Shown here piece by piece: positions 1-8,072 of a DNA stretch of 58,517 nt (position 1 is its first letter; every line of letters starts with the position of its first letter). Origin of the DNA: Candidatus Obscuribacter sp. (GTDB lineage Bacteria; Cyanobacteriota; Vampirovibrionia; Obscuribacterales; Obscuribacteraceae); contig JADYXQ010000115.1 of assembly GCA_021772135.1 (NCBI GenBank), positions 1-58,517 on the forward strand, given 5' to 3'. The notes under the pieces were generated by a model. It saw nothing but the letters and a program-made list of their open reading frames with translations, searched no databases and had not been told where the DNA came from. The position numbers and the translations under genes were made by a program.

Positions 1-24
1 CACGCATTTGCCACCCATATCCAT

Positions 25-135
25 CTCAGCGATTTGGTGTCAGAACCTGAAGTAAGAGCCCTGTGCGGTAATCCCGCACGCAGGGATCTATGCGGGGGGT
101 GGCAGGCAACTGCTATCCCTACCGTGACCGCTGAG
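25..135. other. Structured non-coding region, unidentified
   Basis: No convincing gene lies in bases 1-265. The sequence can fold: CTCAGCG (25-31) pairs with CGCTGAG (129-135), and GTCA (39-42) with TGAC (125-128), closing a domain. Inside are two hairpins. One starts at the CCCTG near base 59 and pairs CCCTG/CAGGG and TGCGG/CCGCA. The other is GGGGTGGCAG, a GCAA tetraloop, then CTGCTATCCC. This looks like a structured RNA or leader, but I could not match it to tmRNA, RNase P, SRP, 6S or a riboswitch class I know. Strand is not determined. Confidence 0.3.
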
Positions 136-265
136 AACAGACGCCCTCATCCCAACCGGCCGCCAACTTACTAAGTTAAATTGCTATAGTTTCAGTCGTG
201 ACTAAGGCGGATGTAAAAATGCTGTTTGAGACTAAAAGACTGCGCGGACGCCAGGAAACGTCGCT

Positions 266-952
266 ATGACAGGCGAGATTGCTGAAGCATTATCTGCAGA
301 AGTGCTGGCAACCATTAGCGCCTTGCCGCTCAAGCCTGCCGCCACCATTCTCGAAGGCGGAACTGTCAGGCTTGTACCCATCGACTTACAGCGAGACAAC
401 CAGTTATTATTTGAAGTGTCGAGTGGTGAAGCGATAACAGGTAACGGCAAAGATATAGCTGCCTACGACAGCGACGCGCTGATCTGGCGATACATGGCGG
501 CCGGCCCTTTTGCCACCAGTTGTAAATTGGGTGCATTTTTATTTGCTCAATCTCAAGCTGAAAATGGGCTCTGCTTCTGCGTCTTTGACAAAGCTTCAGA
601 CAGGCAGGTGGGCGTTGTTAATTACATGAATAATTTTCCTTCGCACCTGAAAATTGAACTGGGAAACATCTGGTATAGCCCCCTTGTGCAGCGCACCAAT
701 GCCAATCTTGAATCTACATATCTGTTGCTCGAACACGCATTTTCACTGGGTTACAGAAGGGTAGAGTGGAAATGCGACGCCCTCAATGAGCGCTCACGCC
801 GCGCGGCGTTGAGGATGGGTTTTAAATTTGAAGGTATTCAAGAAAGCCATTTCATTATTAAGGAGCGCAATCGAGACACGGCCTGGTATCGGGTTCTCGA
901 TAGCGAATGGCCTGAGGCAAAGCTAGCTTTGCAATCATTGTTGAGGAAATAA
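266..952 (+). CDS. GNAT-family N-acetyltransferase (RimJ/RimL-like)
   Basis: Predicted acetyl-CoA-dependent acetyltransferase of 228 aa. The C-terminal two thirds has the RimJ/RimL pattern: a strand with 'RQVGVVNYMN', then 'IELGNIWYSPLVQRT' (the acetyl-CoA-binding region), and the closing 'NERSRRAALRMGFKFEG' helix-strand. The first 80 residues look like an extra region before the fold. The ATG at 266 has CCAGGAA about 9 nt upstream. Its stop overlaps the start of the permease by one base (TAATG), so the two are probably cotranscribed. The substrate cannot be told; members of this group act on protein N-termini, small amines or antibiotics. Confidence 0.82.
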   Translation: MTGEIAEALSAEVLATISALPLKPAATILEGGTVRLVPIDLQRDNQLLFEVSSGEAITGNGKDIAAYDSDALIWRYMAAGPFATSCKLGAFLFAQSQAENGLCFCVFDKASDRQVGVVNYMNNFPSHLKIELGNIWYSPLVQRTNANLESTYLLLEHAFSLGYRRVEWKCDALNERSRRAALRMGFKFEGIQESHFIIKERNRDTAWYRVLDSEWPEAKLALQSLLRK

Positions 953-2277
953 TGAGCGATTCGGCCGGCGATTATACTCAAGGTTCGGTGCCCCTTGGTG
1001 AGAGACGCGGCTCGCTCACCATGACGCTTTTGTGGATTTCTATGGTGACCGGCTTTCCCACAGTTCTGATTGGTTTTCAATGGTTCAAGCAGGGCCTGAC
1101 TTTATTTCAGGTGGTGGCGTGCTCGCTTCTCAGCTGCTTACTCTTACTTGTTTATTCAGTTCCGGCCGCCTGGTTAGGTGTGCGTAGCGGCCTCACCTAC
1201 ACGCTATTGACCCGTCAGGTATTTGGTCGCTATGGCACATGGCTGGTATCGTTTCACGCCATCTGGCTGATGTCGGCCTGGTATGCCCTTGATGCCGTTC
1301 TGCTGGCGGACGCCTTAAAAGGACTCTTTCATGTATTGCTTCCGGTGCCATTATTTTCCGCTCTGCTTTCTATGGCCATGGCGGTCAATAACTTTTTTGG
1401 TTTTAAAGGCGTGGCCAATTTCGCCAGATATTTTGCCGCACCAATGCTGGTGTTATGGGTGGTCTATACTTTCTTTAAAGTGGTGCCCACGGTTTCGCCT
1501 CAAGTTTGGTCAGCTCCGGCGCCCATTTCGTTTATGTCAGCCCTTACCATCGCCTCAAGCTTCGTCATCGGTTTTGCCGTCTGGGGCAATGAGCCTGACT
1601 ACTGGCGCTACAGCAAGCCAAATAAAAAGCAGGTCACAATGTCGCTCTTTGCCGCATTGCTGGTGGGCGAAGTGATTTTTCCAACCACTGGTTGGATGGT
1701 GGCACACGTTTCTGGTATCACCGATTATACTGAAGCCACCAATTTTATGAATGTCTATTCATTCGGTGGCGTGGCAATCTTTGCCGCTCTGGTTTTAATT
1801 GCCAGCTACTGTGCCGCTAACGATTCAAATATGTACGGCATGATCAATGCTATTGAAAATTTGAAAAAAGTTCCCCATAAATTAGCCGTGATTGCCCTCG
1901 CCGGAATTTCATCGGCTTTTGCCGCCTGGTTGGCCCATGAGGGTTCCAGTCAGTCACTCACGTCCATTGCTTCGCTTAATTGCGTCATTATTCCAACCAT
2001 GACTGTGATTATGATAGTGGAAGAATTTATCATCAAGCGCCAGTTTAATTTAGATTATGACAGTGCCCACGTTGTACCCATGAACGAGCTTCCCTCAGTG
2101 AAGTGGCCGGCCATGATTGCCTCGCACATAGGAATACTGGTGGGCATTGGCACGGCCGGTGTGATACCGGGTTTAGAGGCGTGGTGTGTGGGCATCTGCT
2201 CTGTGCAAGCCTGGATTTGTGCCGCTCTGTCTTATTACTTAATACGTGCCTTTGAAATTAGAAAAAGTCATTCTTGA
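952..2277 (+). CDS. NCS1-family permease (cytosine/purine-type)
   Basis: Integral membrane transporter of 441 aa with about 12 hydrophobic segments. The N-terminus (GERRGSLTMTLLWISMVTGF) and the stretches 'RQVFGRYGTWLVSF' and 'NEPDYWRYSKPNKKQ' fit the nucleobase:cation symporter-1 family (CodB-like), which imports cytosine, purines, allantoin or related compounds. The start codon overlaps the stop of the acetyltransferase gene by one base, implying translational coupling. The 3' end overlaps the convergent MFS gene by 10 bp. Substrate is not determinable. No nucleobase catabolic gene is adjacent. Confidence 0.83.
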   Translation: MSDSAGDYTQGSVPLGERRGSLTMTLLWISMVTGFPTVLIGFQWFKQGLTLFQVVACSLLSCLLLLVYSVPAAWLGVRSGLTYTLLTRQVFGRYGTWLVSFHAIWLMSAWYALDAVLLADALKGLFHVLLPVPLFSALLSMAMAVNNFFGFKGVANFARYFAAPMLVLWVVYTFFKVVPTVSPQVWSAPAPISFMSALTIASSFVIGFAVWGNEPDYWRYSKPNKKQVTMSLFAALLVGEVIFPTTGWMVAHVSGITDYTEATNFMNVYSFGGVAIFAALVLIASYCAANDSNMYGMINAIENLKKVPHKLAVIALAGISSAFAAWLAHEGSSQSLTSIASLNCVIIPTMTVIMIVEEFIIKRQFNLDYDSAHVVPMNELPSVKWPAMIASHIGILVGIGTAGVIPGLEAWCVGICSVQAWICAALSYYLIRAFEIRKSHS

Positions 2278-3542
2278 GCCATTTTGGTGCTTTGCTCTTT
2301 ATATAAATCGTGCACGTGCAGGTTTCTCAGTTTAGGCGCGCGAATGCTGGTTATCGCCACCACTAGCAGTGTCATGATGCCGCCGAACACAACAGATGGC
2401 ACAAGCCCCATATATTTTGCTGTTACTCCCGATTCAAACTCGCCGATCTCATTAGACGAGCCGATGAACATATTATTCACTGCCGAAACTCGTCCTTTCA
2501 TCTCATTAGGAGTGACTAATTGAAAAATCGTACTGCGCACCCAGACGCTCACACCATCAAGTGCCCCGCTAACTGCAAGCAAGACGATGGAGAGATAAAG
2601 ATTGGTGGAGAAACCAAAGGCGATCATACAAAGGCCGAAGCCTCCGGCGGCACACATGAATATTTTTCCTGAATTGTGGGTGATTGGTCTGTGTGTCAGC
2701 ATTACCGCCGTGAGCACTGATCCAATTGATGGAGCGGCGCGCAGTATGCCTAAAACTTCCGGGCCACAGTGAAAAACTTCTTTGGCAAATATTGGCAGCA
2801 ATGCCACGGCACCACCAAATAACACCGCAAAAAGATCTAGAGCCATGGCGCCTAAAACTATTTGATTAGAAAATACAAAAACCAATCCTTCTTTTATATT
2901 GTCAAAAACGCTTTCGTATTTGCTTTTAATCAGCACTGTGCGCGATTTGACTTGCCAGAAGCTGATGAACGCAGCCACCAATAATAAAGTTGAAAATAAA
3001 TAGGTGTTGCCAGCGTGCACATGCGAGTAAAGCACGCCACCGAGAATGGGGCCGGCTACGGCTGAAGCTTGCCAGACGGTACTGTTCCAGGCGGCGGCAT
3101 TGCCTAAAAGCGGCCTGGGAACAATATCGGAGACGATGCCGAAAATTGCCGGGCCGTAAAAACCACGGGCGATTCCAGACAGGGCGATGACGATAAACAG
3201 GCAAGTCAGTACGGTGGAATTGTTTGTGCCGCTGCTGCTGAAGGAAACGACGGTGATAATCGCCATGCTGACAATGAGGGTGGCCACGGCGAAAAGAACG
3301 ATTTTGCGTCGGTCGACGATGTCGGCAATGTGTCCGGCATAGAGGGCCACACCGATGGCAGGTAGCGCTTCGGCCAGGCCGGCCAGGCCGAGATAGAGAG
3401 CGTTATTGGTTATGGCATAAATCTGCCAGCCGACGGCAATGCCCTGCACTTGCACCGCTACGGTGACCATCAACCGGCTGATCAAAAGCAGCCTGTAGTC
3501 AGGCAACTTGAGTACTGCGTACGGTGATTGATCGTCGGTCAT
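2268..3542 (-). CDS. Major facilitator superfamily transporter (EntS-like exporter)
   Basis: Polytopic membrane protein of 424 aa with about 12 transmembrane segments. 'LKLPDYRLLLISRLMVTVA' at the start and 'GHIADIVDRRKIV' in the loop between helices 2 and 3 (the MFS motif A position) match the MFS_3/EntS-like efflux group. 'NEMKGRVSAVNNMFIGSSNEIGE' occupies the second-half equivalent. Substrate unknown; such proteins export siderophores, drugs or other small molecules. It lies downstream of the VIT/VWA gene on the same strand but is separated from it by a terminator at about 3615, so it probably has its own promoter in the 3543-3610 gap. Confidence 0.8.
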   Translation of the reverse strand: MTDDQSPYAVLKLPDYRLLLISRLMVTVAVQVQGIAVGWQIYAITNNALYLGLAGLAEALPAIGVALYAGHIADIVDRRKIVLFAVATLIVSMAIITVVSFSSSGTNNSTVLTCLFIVIALSGIARGFYGPAIFGIVSDIVPRPLLGNAAAWNSTVWQASAVAGPILGGVLYSHVHAGNTYLFSTLLLVAAFISFWQVKSRTVLIKSKYESVFDNIKEGLVFVFSNQIVLGAMALDLFAVLFGGAVALLPIFAKEVFHCGPEVLGILRAAPSIGSVLTAVMLTHRPITHNSGKIFMCAAGGFGLCMIAFGFSTNLYLSIVLLAVSGALDGVSVWVRSTIFQLVTPNEMKGRVSAVNNMFIGSSNEIGEFESGVTAKYMGLVPSVVFGGIMTLLVVAITSIRAPKLRNLHVHDLYKEQSTKMAQE

Positions 3543-3610
3543 GAGATTCCGGATTAGTACTAAAAGGATAGCTTAAAGCACTGACCTTACAGTGGCTACG
3601 TGAAGAAAAA

Positions 3611-3646
3611 GAAAAGGCCGCCCTTTCGGGCGACCTCTTCTTTTTT
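3611..3646 (-). terminator. Probable bidirectional intrinsic terminator
   Basis: A hairpin CGCCC (3619-3623), loop TTTC, GGGCG (3628-3632), extended by AGG/CCT across one mismatch, is flanked by an A-rich tract on the left and a T-run on the right. It sits just after the stop of the VIT/VWA gene, read on the minus strand. Confidence 0.75.
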
Positions 3647-3658
3647 CCGTCTACGAAT

Positions 3659-6340
3659 CTACTTGCGGTCCGAAGCAAGGTCAATTTGCAGAACGAAATC
3701 TAGAGCGGCTAGAGCCTGCAGTTTGTCGAGCTTGACATAGGCTTTAACCGTTTTGCCGTCTTTCTTAGAGACGATTTCTACTCCCAGGGCTTTCAAAGCC
3801 TTTTCGATTTCGGCATTGATCGTCTTCAGGGTGAGTTCTACAAGGAGACGGCTATTAGCTTTGCCGGTTCCGTTTTCGTGATTGAGTTTGCTCAGCAGGG
3901 AGGCAGATATTTTGCTAGCGTTGCTTAGATCTTTAGCTTTTTTATTTTCCCTGTCTCTTTTTTCTCCAGCTGATTTTCCATCAAATGCAACTTGCGCAAC
4001 TTCTTTGACTTCCTCGGCTTTTCTAGCTTTCTCAGTTATTGGTCTGTCTGCCGACTCATCGCTGCTGTGAGCGGACGACTCTGGTTTCGGTACCGGCATG
4101 GGTGCTGCTATTGAACTTGGCGCTGTGGGCATGGCCATGCCTGAAGCGTAGGATGCTTTTTGACGCATGGCCACTTGCGATTTTGCCGCTCCGCCCATGC
4201 CCATGCCTCCGCCTGCACCGAATCCGAACGAGGCTTGCGGTGCCGCTCTGCGCGATTCGACACTATTGACAGATGCTTGCATCCTTCCGGGGGCGCCATT
4301 TTTGTCGTTGCCGAACACCCCTTCTCTGCTCACTCCGTCGGGCATTTCCACTTCTACGCCCACGGTCTTGTTCAACTTGCCTTTCGTCACTGCCGATTCG
4401 TCCACTGCCACGAACGATGTGTATTGCGTCATGATGTGATGATCAAGGGCGACGTTCGTAATTTCGTCTTTGATTTCTTTATTGGCTGTTCCATTTTGCG
4501 CACCAAACCAGTCCTCAGACATCAGTCTGTCAACTTTGGCTCTCGCCCACATTGAAGCGATACCACGGTTCTTCGTGTCAGATTCAGGGAATTGCACTTT
4601 CAATTGTTGTTCGTAAGGTTTGCCGGCGGCAAATCCTTTTAAAATTATGGTGCCGGGTCCGCCTTTCAAATATTTGCCTTTAAAGTAGAGCGGTTTTTCC
4701 GCCCAGACATCGGCCACTTCTTTGGGATAAACTTCTTTAGTGGTGGTGCCGTCAACATGTAATTGCACGTCAGTGAGCACGGGGCTTGAGATGCGGTCAT
4801 AGAATTTCTTGCCGGCTTCGTCAGCCGAACTGTTTAAGAGCACATACTCAGCCTCGCCGCCGCCTTCGTGGGCGATATCATCGATTAGGGTGTGGTTGAC
4901 ACTATTACCGGTGCCGAATGAAAACCAGCGCGATTTTCCGCGCAACTTTTTCACCATGCCCATCACTTCATAGTCATTGCCGACATATCCGTCAGTCATA
5001 AAGGTGACGATGCGCAAGCGATTGGCGTCAGCCGGAATGGCGCAGGCTTTTTCTACCGCAGGTGCCATCCAGGTGCCACCGTTCGCTTGTAAGCCGTCGA
5101 TAAAGTGGCGGGCTTTGGTCTTCATTTCGTCGCTGACCGGTTGGGGTTTAGCGGCAAATGTTTGTTGATTGCTGTTGAAGGCAATAATCTGGAATGTGTC
5201 ATTGGCATTCATATGATTGAGAATGTAGCGCATGGTCTGTTTGCATTTATCTAACGGAGCGCCGCTTTGCGAGCCGGAACAGTCAATGACGAAAATCATT
5301 TCTTTGGGCGCGATTTTGTCTGGAGTGACTCTTTTGGGCGGAATCAACATCACCGTAAAATATCCAACACCGTCTTTGGCTTGTGGATCGCGATAAGCCA
5401 CGTAGCCGCTTTTAAGTTTGTCTTCGGCCACATTCCAGGAAAGCACAAAGTCTTTGTTGGCAATGGCCGTGCGTGAAGCTAGATTGATGCTTGCTTTGCC
5501 ACTGCCATTTTCATGTACTTGAATTTCGTGCAGTTTCGATGAAATTTGCGATATGGGCATTCCGGCATCGAGGTGCACATTGATTGAAATGTCGTGACCG
5601 GCGCGTTGACCCTCTGCCACTACATTTGGTGTGATTAGCGATGCGTCAGGTACCTGGTTTGTATCATTGGCCGAGCCGTTGCCGCTCTTGCCCACGGACT
5701 CCCCGGGAATGAACCTTGGTCCGACTACGGTTGGGAAAGTGAAGGAAAATTTGCCGGCTTCGTAAGGCAAAGTCTCGATATATTTGATTGTGATTTCGAT
5801 TTCTTTGCCCGGTTCAATGTTCGCCACTGATTGGGTGAAAATATTAGTGCGTTCTTGATCGAGTAGTGAAGCTACATAGCCATTGGCTTTCGCCTGTTCA
5901 TAAATTTGCCTGGCTTCTTCGCGTTTTTTAACTTGCCCTTTAATTACACGCGTGCCGACCTTCATCAGCATTTCATCAACAGCGCCATTATCTGAAAGTG
6001 GAAACGTATAATTGGCTTCGATTTTGTCTTTAAAGGGGTTTTGAAATACTTGTTTGACCGTCACTCTGGCGATGTAGCCCGAAATTTCGGTCTGCACATC
6101 GGTGTGCTTCAAAGGACAGCGACCGAGAGGTTTGCCGCTGCTGCTCATAGCAAGAAGCGTGCCGCCATTTTCTTTTTGCTTCTGTTTTTGCTCACCGCCA
6201 CTGCTCGCTTTTTTAGAACCGATTGCCACTAGTTGCCGGGCTGAAGCTGGTGACGCCAATACCGATATTGATAGAGCGGCATTGAGGAGGGCAACAGTCG
6301 TCCCTCCCACAAGTAACCTTGTGAGGTAATTTGATTGCAT
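3659..6340 (-). CDS. Secreted VIT- and VWA-domain protein
   Basis: Large exported protein of 893 aa. Residues 1-35 form a signal peptide ending near ASA. A VIT (vault/inter-alpha-trypsin) domain follows at about 75-215, with 'QVFQNPFKDKIEANYTFPL'. A von Willebrand A domain at about 345-520 has an intact MIDAS start DCSGS (353-357) and 'FMTDGYVGND' near 449. After about 690 come a Gly/Met-rich low-complexity stretch, a Ser/Pro/charged linker and a compact C-terminal domain (about 825-893). Bacterial VIT-VWA proteins are cell-surface or periplasmic; their partners vary. No sortase signal is visible. RBS GGAGAAAG precedes the ATG, and the leader carries nested hairpins. Function unknown. Confidence 0.85.
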   Translation of the reverse strand: MQSNYLTRLLVGGTTVALLNAALSISVLASPASARQLVAIGSKKASSGGEQKQKQKENGGTLLAMSSSGKPLGRCPLKHTDVQTEISGYIARVTVKQVFQNPFKDKIEANYTFPLSDNGAVDEMLMKVGTRVIKGQVKKREEARQIYEQAKANGYVASLLDQERTNIFTQSVANIEPGKEIEITIKYIETLPYEAGKFSFTFPTVVGPRFIPGESVGKSGNGSANDTNQVPDASLITPNVVAEGQRAGHDISINVHLDAGMPISQISSKLHEIQVHENGSGKASINLASRTAIANKDFVLSWNVAEDKLKSGYVAYRDPQAKDGVGYFTVMLIPPKRVTPDKIAPKEMIFVIDCSGSQSGAPLDKCKQTMRYILNHMNANDTFQIIAFNSNQQTFAAKPQPVSDEMKTKARHFIDGLQANGGTWMAPAVEKACAIPADANRLRIVTFMTDGYVGNDYEVMGMVKKLRGKSRWFSFGTGNSVNHTLIDDIAHEGGGEAEYVLLNSSADEAGKKFYDRISSPVLTDVQLHVDGTTTKEVYPKEVADVWAEKPLYFKGKYLKGGPGTIILKGFAAGKPYEQQLKVQFPESDTKNRGIASMWARAKVDRLMSEDWFGAQNGTANKEIKDEITNVALDHHIMTQYTSFVAVDESAVTKGKLNKTVGVEVEMPDGVSREGVFGNDKNGAPGRMQASVNSVESRRAAPQASFGFGAGGGMGMGGAAKSQVAMRQKASYASGMAMPTAPSSIAAPMPVPKPESSAHSSDESADRPITEKARKAEEVKEVAQVAFDGKSAGEKRDRENKKAKDLSNASKISASLLSKLNHENGTGKANSRLLVELTLKTINAEIEKALKALGVEIVSKKDGKTVKAYVKLDKLQALAALDFVLQIDLASDRK

Positions 6341-6374
6341 ATTCTTTCTCCAAAGAAATTTGTTTTGCTGTTAT

Positions 6375-6425
6375 GAGATTAGCGAATCTCGTCGGTTTAT
6401 CACCTGGGGATAAACCTAGATTCGC
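6375..6425 (-). promoter_or_regulatory. Nested hairpin leader of the VIT/VWA gene
   Basis: Within the 137-bp gap upstream of the VIT/VWA gene, GCGAATCT (6382-6389) pairs with AGATTCGC (6418-6425), and inside it GGTTTATC (6394-6401) pairs with GATAAACC (6409-6416). A competing hairpin, GAGATT (6375-6380) with AATCTC (6385-6390), uses part of the outer stem. The two foldings exclude each other, as in attenuators or riboswitch expression platforms. It could instead be a protein-binding site or the terminator of the upstream gene; no long U-run follows. Confidence 0.5.
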
Positions 6426-6477
6426 ACTGGGTGCTCCACCGAACTTAGATCAGGTTGAGTTTTGAAATGCTGGCGAA

Positions 6478-7161
6478 TTACTTGAGCTGACCGCGTTTGA
6501 AGACGATCTGGCCTTTGCTTTTTAAAGTGCTCATCTCGAGGCTTGTTGCAAAAACTACATAAGCGCCGGAGCTATCAATCAATATATTGATTGTGCCGGG
6601 CCAACGTGCCAGGTCTTCTGCCGGCAATGAATCTATAGTGCGGGCCGGTTCGGACGGATTGATAAAAGTGGAGCGGCGAAAGAAAATGCGACCGGGCATG
6701 GCAGCCGGTTTTTCGCCGGCCGTGAGCGGACCTGCCCGCTTCGAGACCTGGTCGGCCTGCAGCACCGAGCGCACACGGCTCACCTCGGTTTTGAGTTGCT
6801 CTTCTAGATCAAAAGGGTTTGCTCCCACTGTTTGCTCGAGGAGCTTTAACAGGGAGCCGTCTTGATTAAGGTCACGCCCGCTCAAAGTCTCTTCGTATGC
6901 AATTGACTGCGGCAATGTTTTAGCCAGCAGTTCGATATTCTCACCAAGCTTTTGATTAGCTCGATCGACAATGCCTTGCAGCAAAATGAGATTGCGAATG
7001 AGCAGGCGCTGTTTCAGTTCTCGCGAAGAGCCGGGCACGGCCTGGTGGAGAATTTGAGCCGGCGCGGCAGCGCTGCTAAATATACTGATTAAGCTGGCAG
7101 AGGTAACTAAAGATGCTAGGAAGACCGGCGCTGCGCGTCGTCTTGCAGTTCGTCTAACCAA
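6478..7161 (-). CDS. Secreted protein of unknown function
   Basis: 227 aa with a TTG start. A twin-arginine-rich basic N-terminus (VRRTARRRAAP) leads into a hydrophobic segment and an AAAPAQ cleavage-like site near residue 35, so it is probably exported. The mature part is helical and polar, then beta-rich towards the end ('NILIDSSGAYVVFATS'). I recognise no family. The start lies inside the 3' end of the preceding gene: the two reading frames overlap by 46 bp, which suggests coupled translation. A structured gap separates it from the VIT/VWA gene downstream. Confidence 0.6.
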   Translation of the reverse strand: MVRRTARRRAAPVFLASLVTSASLISIFSSAAAPAQILHQAVPGSSRELKQRLLIRNLILLQGIVDRANQKLGENIELLAKTLPQSIAYEETLSGRDLNQDGSLLKLLEQTVGANPFDLEEQLKTEVSRVRSVLQADQVSKRAGPLTAGEKPAAMPGRIFFRRSTFINPSEPARTIDSLPAEDLARWPGTINILIDSSGAYVVFATSLEMSTLKSKGQIVFKRGQLK

Positions 7162-7370
7162 TTGCCAGGTACCTCAACTGAGGAACGGCGTTCCATTAGA
7201 GCCTTTTCTTTCAAATCCCAGAGATAGTCAAAAAGGCCCGGGTTCAGAGTATCGGCACTGAGGTTACCCTGGCCGCGACGACCTTGATAGACCCGATTAA
7301 GCTTGTCTTTGAGTGCGTCGGTGCTAACTGAAACGACTTCGTTGGCTTTGTTTTCTTTGCTGCTTCCCAT
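7116..7370 (-). CDS. Small hypothetical protein
   Basis: 84 aa if it starts at the ATG at 7370, which has GGGAGAG about 6 nt upstream. A longer form starting at 7463 is open but has no RBS and a very basic, non-conserved-looking extension. The protein is polar and charged with no membrane segment ('NPGLFDYLWDLKEKALMERR'). The 3' end overlaps the exported 227-aa protein by 46 bp. A small cytoplasmic protein coupled to a secreted one recalls anti-sigma/regulator pairs, but I see no domain to support that. Function unknown. Confidence 0.55.
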   Translation of the reverse strand: MGSSKENKANEVVSVSTDALKDKLNRVYQGRRGQGNLSADTLNPGLFDYLWDLKEKALMERRSSVEVPGNWLDELQDDAQRRSS

Positions 7371-7523
7371 ATCCAACTCTCCCAACTGTTTAAGTTTGCT
7401 TTGCCATTTGTTTTGCCGAGTAAGAATTACCCTGCTTCTTTTTTTATGCCACGGCCGCTTCATTTTTCATCGGCGGCGGACGGAAGTCAAGTGGTTAAAT
7501 CCAGAGATGGCGGTTGGACGGGC

Positions 7524-7560
7524 GTTTCGATCGCAGTTTCGATCAGCAACCGTTAACGGT
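7524..7560. promoter_or_regulatory. Direct repeat and palindrome upstream of 7370 gene
   Basis: GTTTCGATC occurs at 7524-7532 and again at 7536-7544, a 12-bp period, followed by the perfect 12-bp palindrome ACCGTTAACGGT (7549-7560). The elements lie in the 7371-7605 gap upstream of the two-gene unit on the minus strand and could be operator sites. Nothing else is evident in this gap. Confidence 0.35.
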
Positions 7561-7605
7561 AGATTGATCACACCTCCACTTAGCAACATTGAGGCGTCAG
7601 CAGGC

Positions 7606-7638
7606 AAAAGCCCCGTATTCAAGTGAAGACGGGGCTTT
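7606..7638 (-). terminator. Intrinsic terminator of rpsU
   Basis: AAAGCCCCGT (7607-7616 region) pairs with ACGGGGCTTT (7629-7638) around a 12-nt loop. On the minus strand the hairpin follows the rpsU stop by 25 nt and ends in a short U-run. Confidence 0.85.
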
Positions 7639-7662
7639 AACTGCTTTTTGAACGGTGAATTA

Positions 7663-7836
7663 CTAGGAGCGGCGCTTTCTAGCTGCTTCAGCTTTGCGCT
7701 TTCTTTTCACGCTGGGCTTCTCATAACGCTCGCGGCGTTTGATTTCCGACAAGATTCCAGCTTTCTGGATCTTCTTCTTGAAGCGCTTCAATGCGCCTTC
7801 AATGCTTTCGCCCTCGGCTACTCTGACCTCTGACAA
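7663..7836 (-). CDS. rpsU: 30S ribosomal protein bS21
   Basis: 57 aa, easily missed because it is short and starts with TTG. The translation begins [19 protein letters not shown] and ends [12 protein letters not shown]. The '[13 protein letters not shown]', '[16 protein letters not shown]' and basic C-terminal segments are typical of bS21, a small-subunit protein near the anti-Shine-Dalgarno region. GGGG lies 9 nt upstream of the TTG; an in-frame TGA just before it rules out a much longer form. It is a single-gene unit: a hairpin leader lies upstream and a terminator downstream. Confidence 0.93.
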   Translation of the reverse strand: MSEVRVAEGESIEGALKRFKKKIQKAGILSEIKRRERYEKPSVKRKRKAEAARKRRS

Positions 7837-7909
7837 ACGAATTCACCCCAATTCTTTTCTGCGAAATAACTAGTTATACAAAAGATATCCGAAGGCACAT
7901 CCTAGCACT

Positions 7910-7943
7910 GGAAGGAAGCGCCTTCAAGCGCTGGTGGCCTTCC
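7910..7943 (-). promoter_or_regulatory. Hairpin in the rpsU leader
   Basis: GGAAGG (7910-7915) pairs with CCTTCC (7938-7943), and inside it AGCGC (7917-7921) pairs with GCGCT (7928-7932). The structure lies about 75 nt upstream of the rpsU start on the minus strand. Ribosomal protein leaders often carry autoregulatory structures, so this is a candidate for one; that role is inferred only from position. Confidence 0.4.
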
Positions 7944-8012
7944 TGCGACAGTACTTAACTAAATAGAGCATAAGGTTGGCCGAAAGACTGGCCAGCTCAA
8001 CAAAATTGTAAG

Positions 8013-8039
8013 AAAAAAGCCCGGCTGCCCGGGCTTTTT
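8013..8039 (-). terminator. Intrinsic terminator
   Basis: AAAAAGCCCGG, loop CTGC, CCGGGCTTTTT: a strong symmetric hairpin with A-run and T-run, so it can work both ways. It lies 33 nt after the stop of the minus-strand 181-aa membrane protein gene. Confidence 0.9.
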
Positions 8040-8072
8040 GAGAGATTCTGGAAAGGACTGAAGCAAATTAGA

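Noticed and set aside
43..137. GAACCTGA (43-50) and GCTGAGA (130-136), words seen in TPP riboswitches
   Set aside because: They occur in the wrong order and without the rest of the aptamer; no thiamine gene follows.
4160..4555. 131-aa open frame opposite the VIT/VWA gene
   Set aside because: His/Cys-rich translation arises from the reverse of the Gly/Met-rich and VWA coding sequence.
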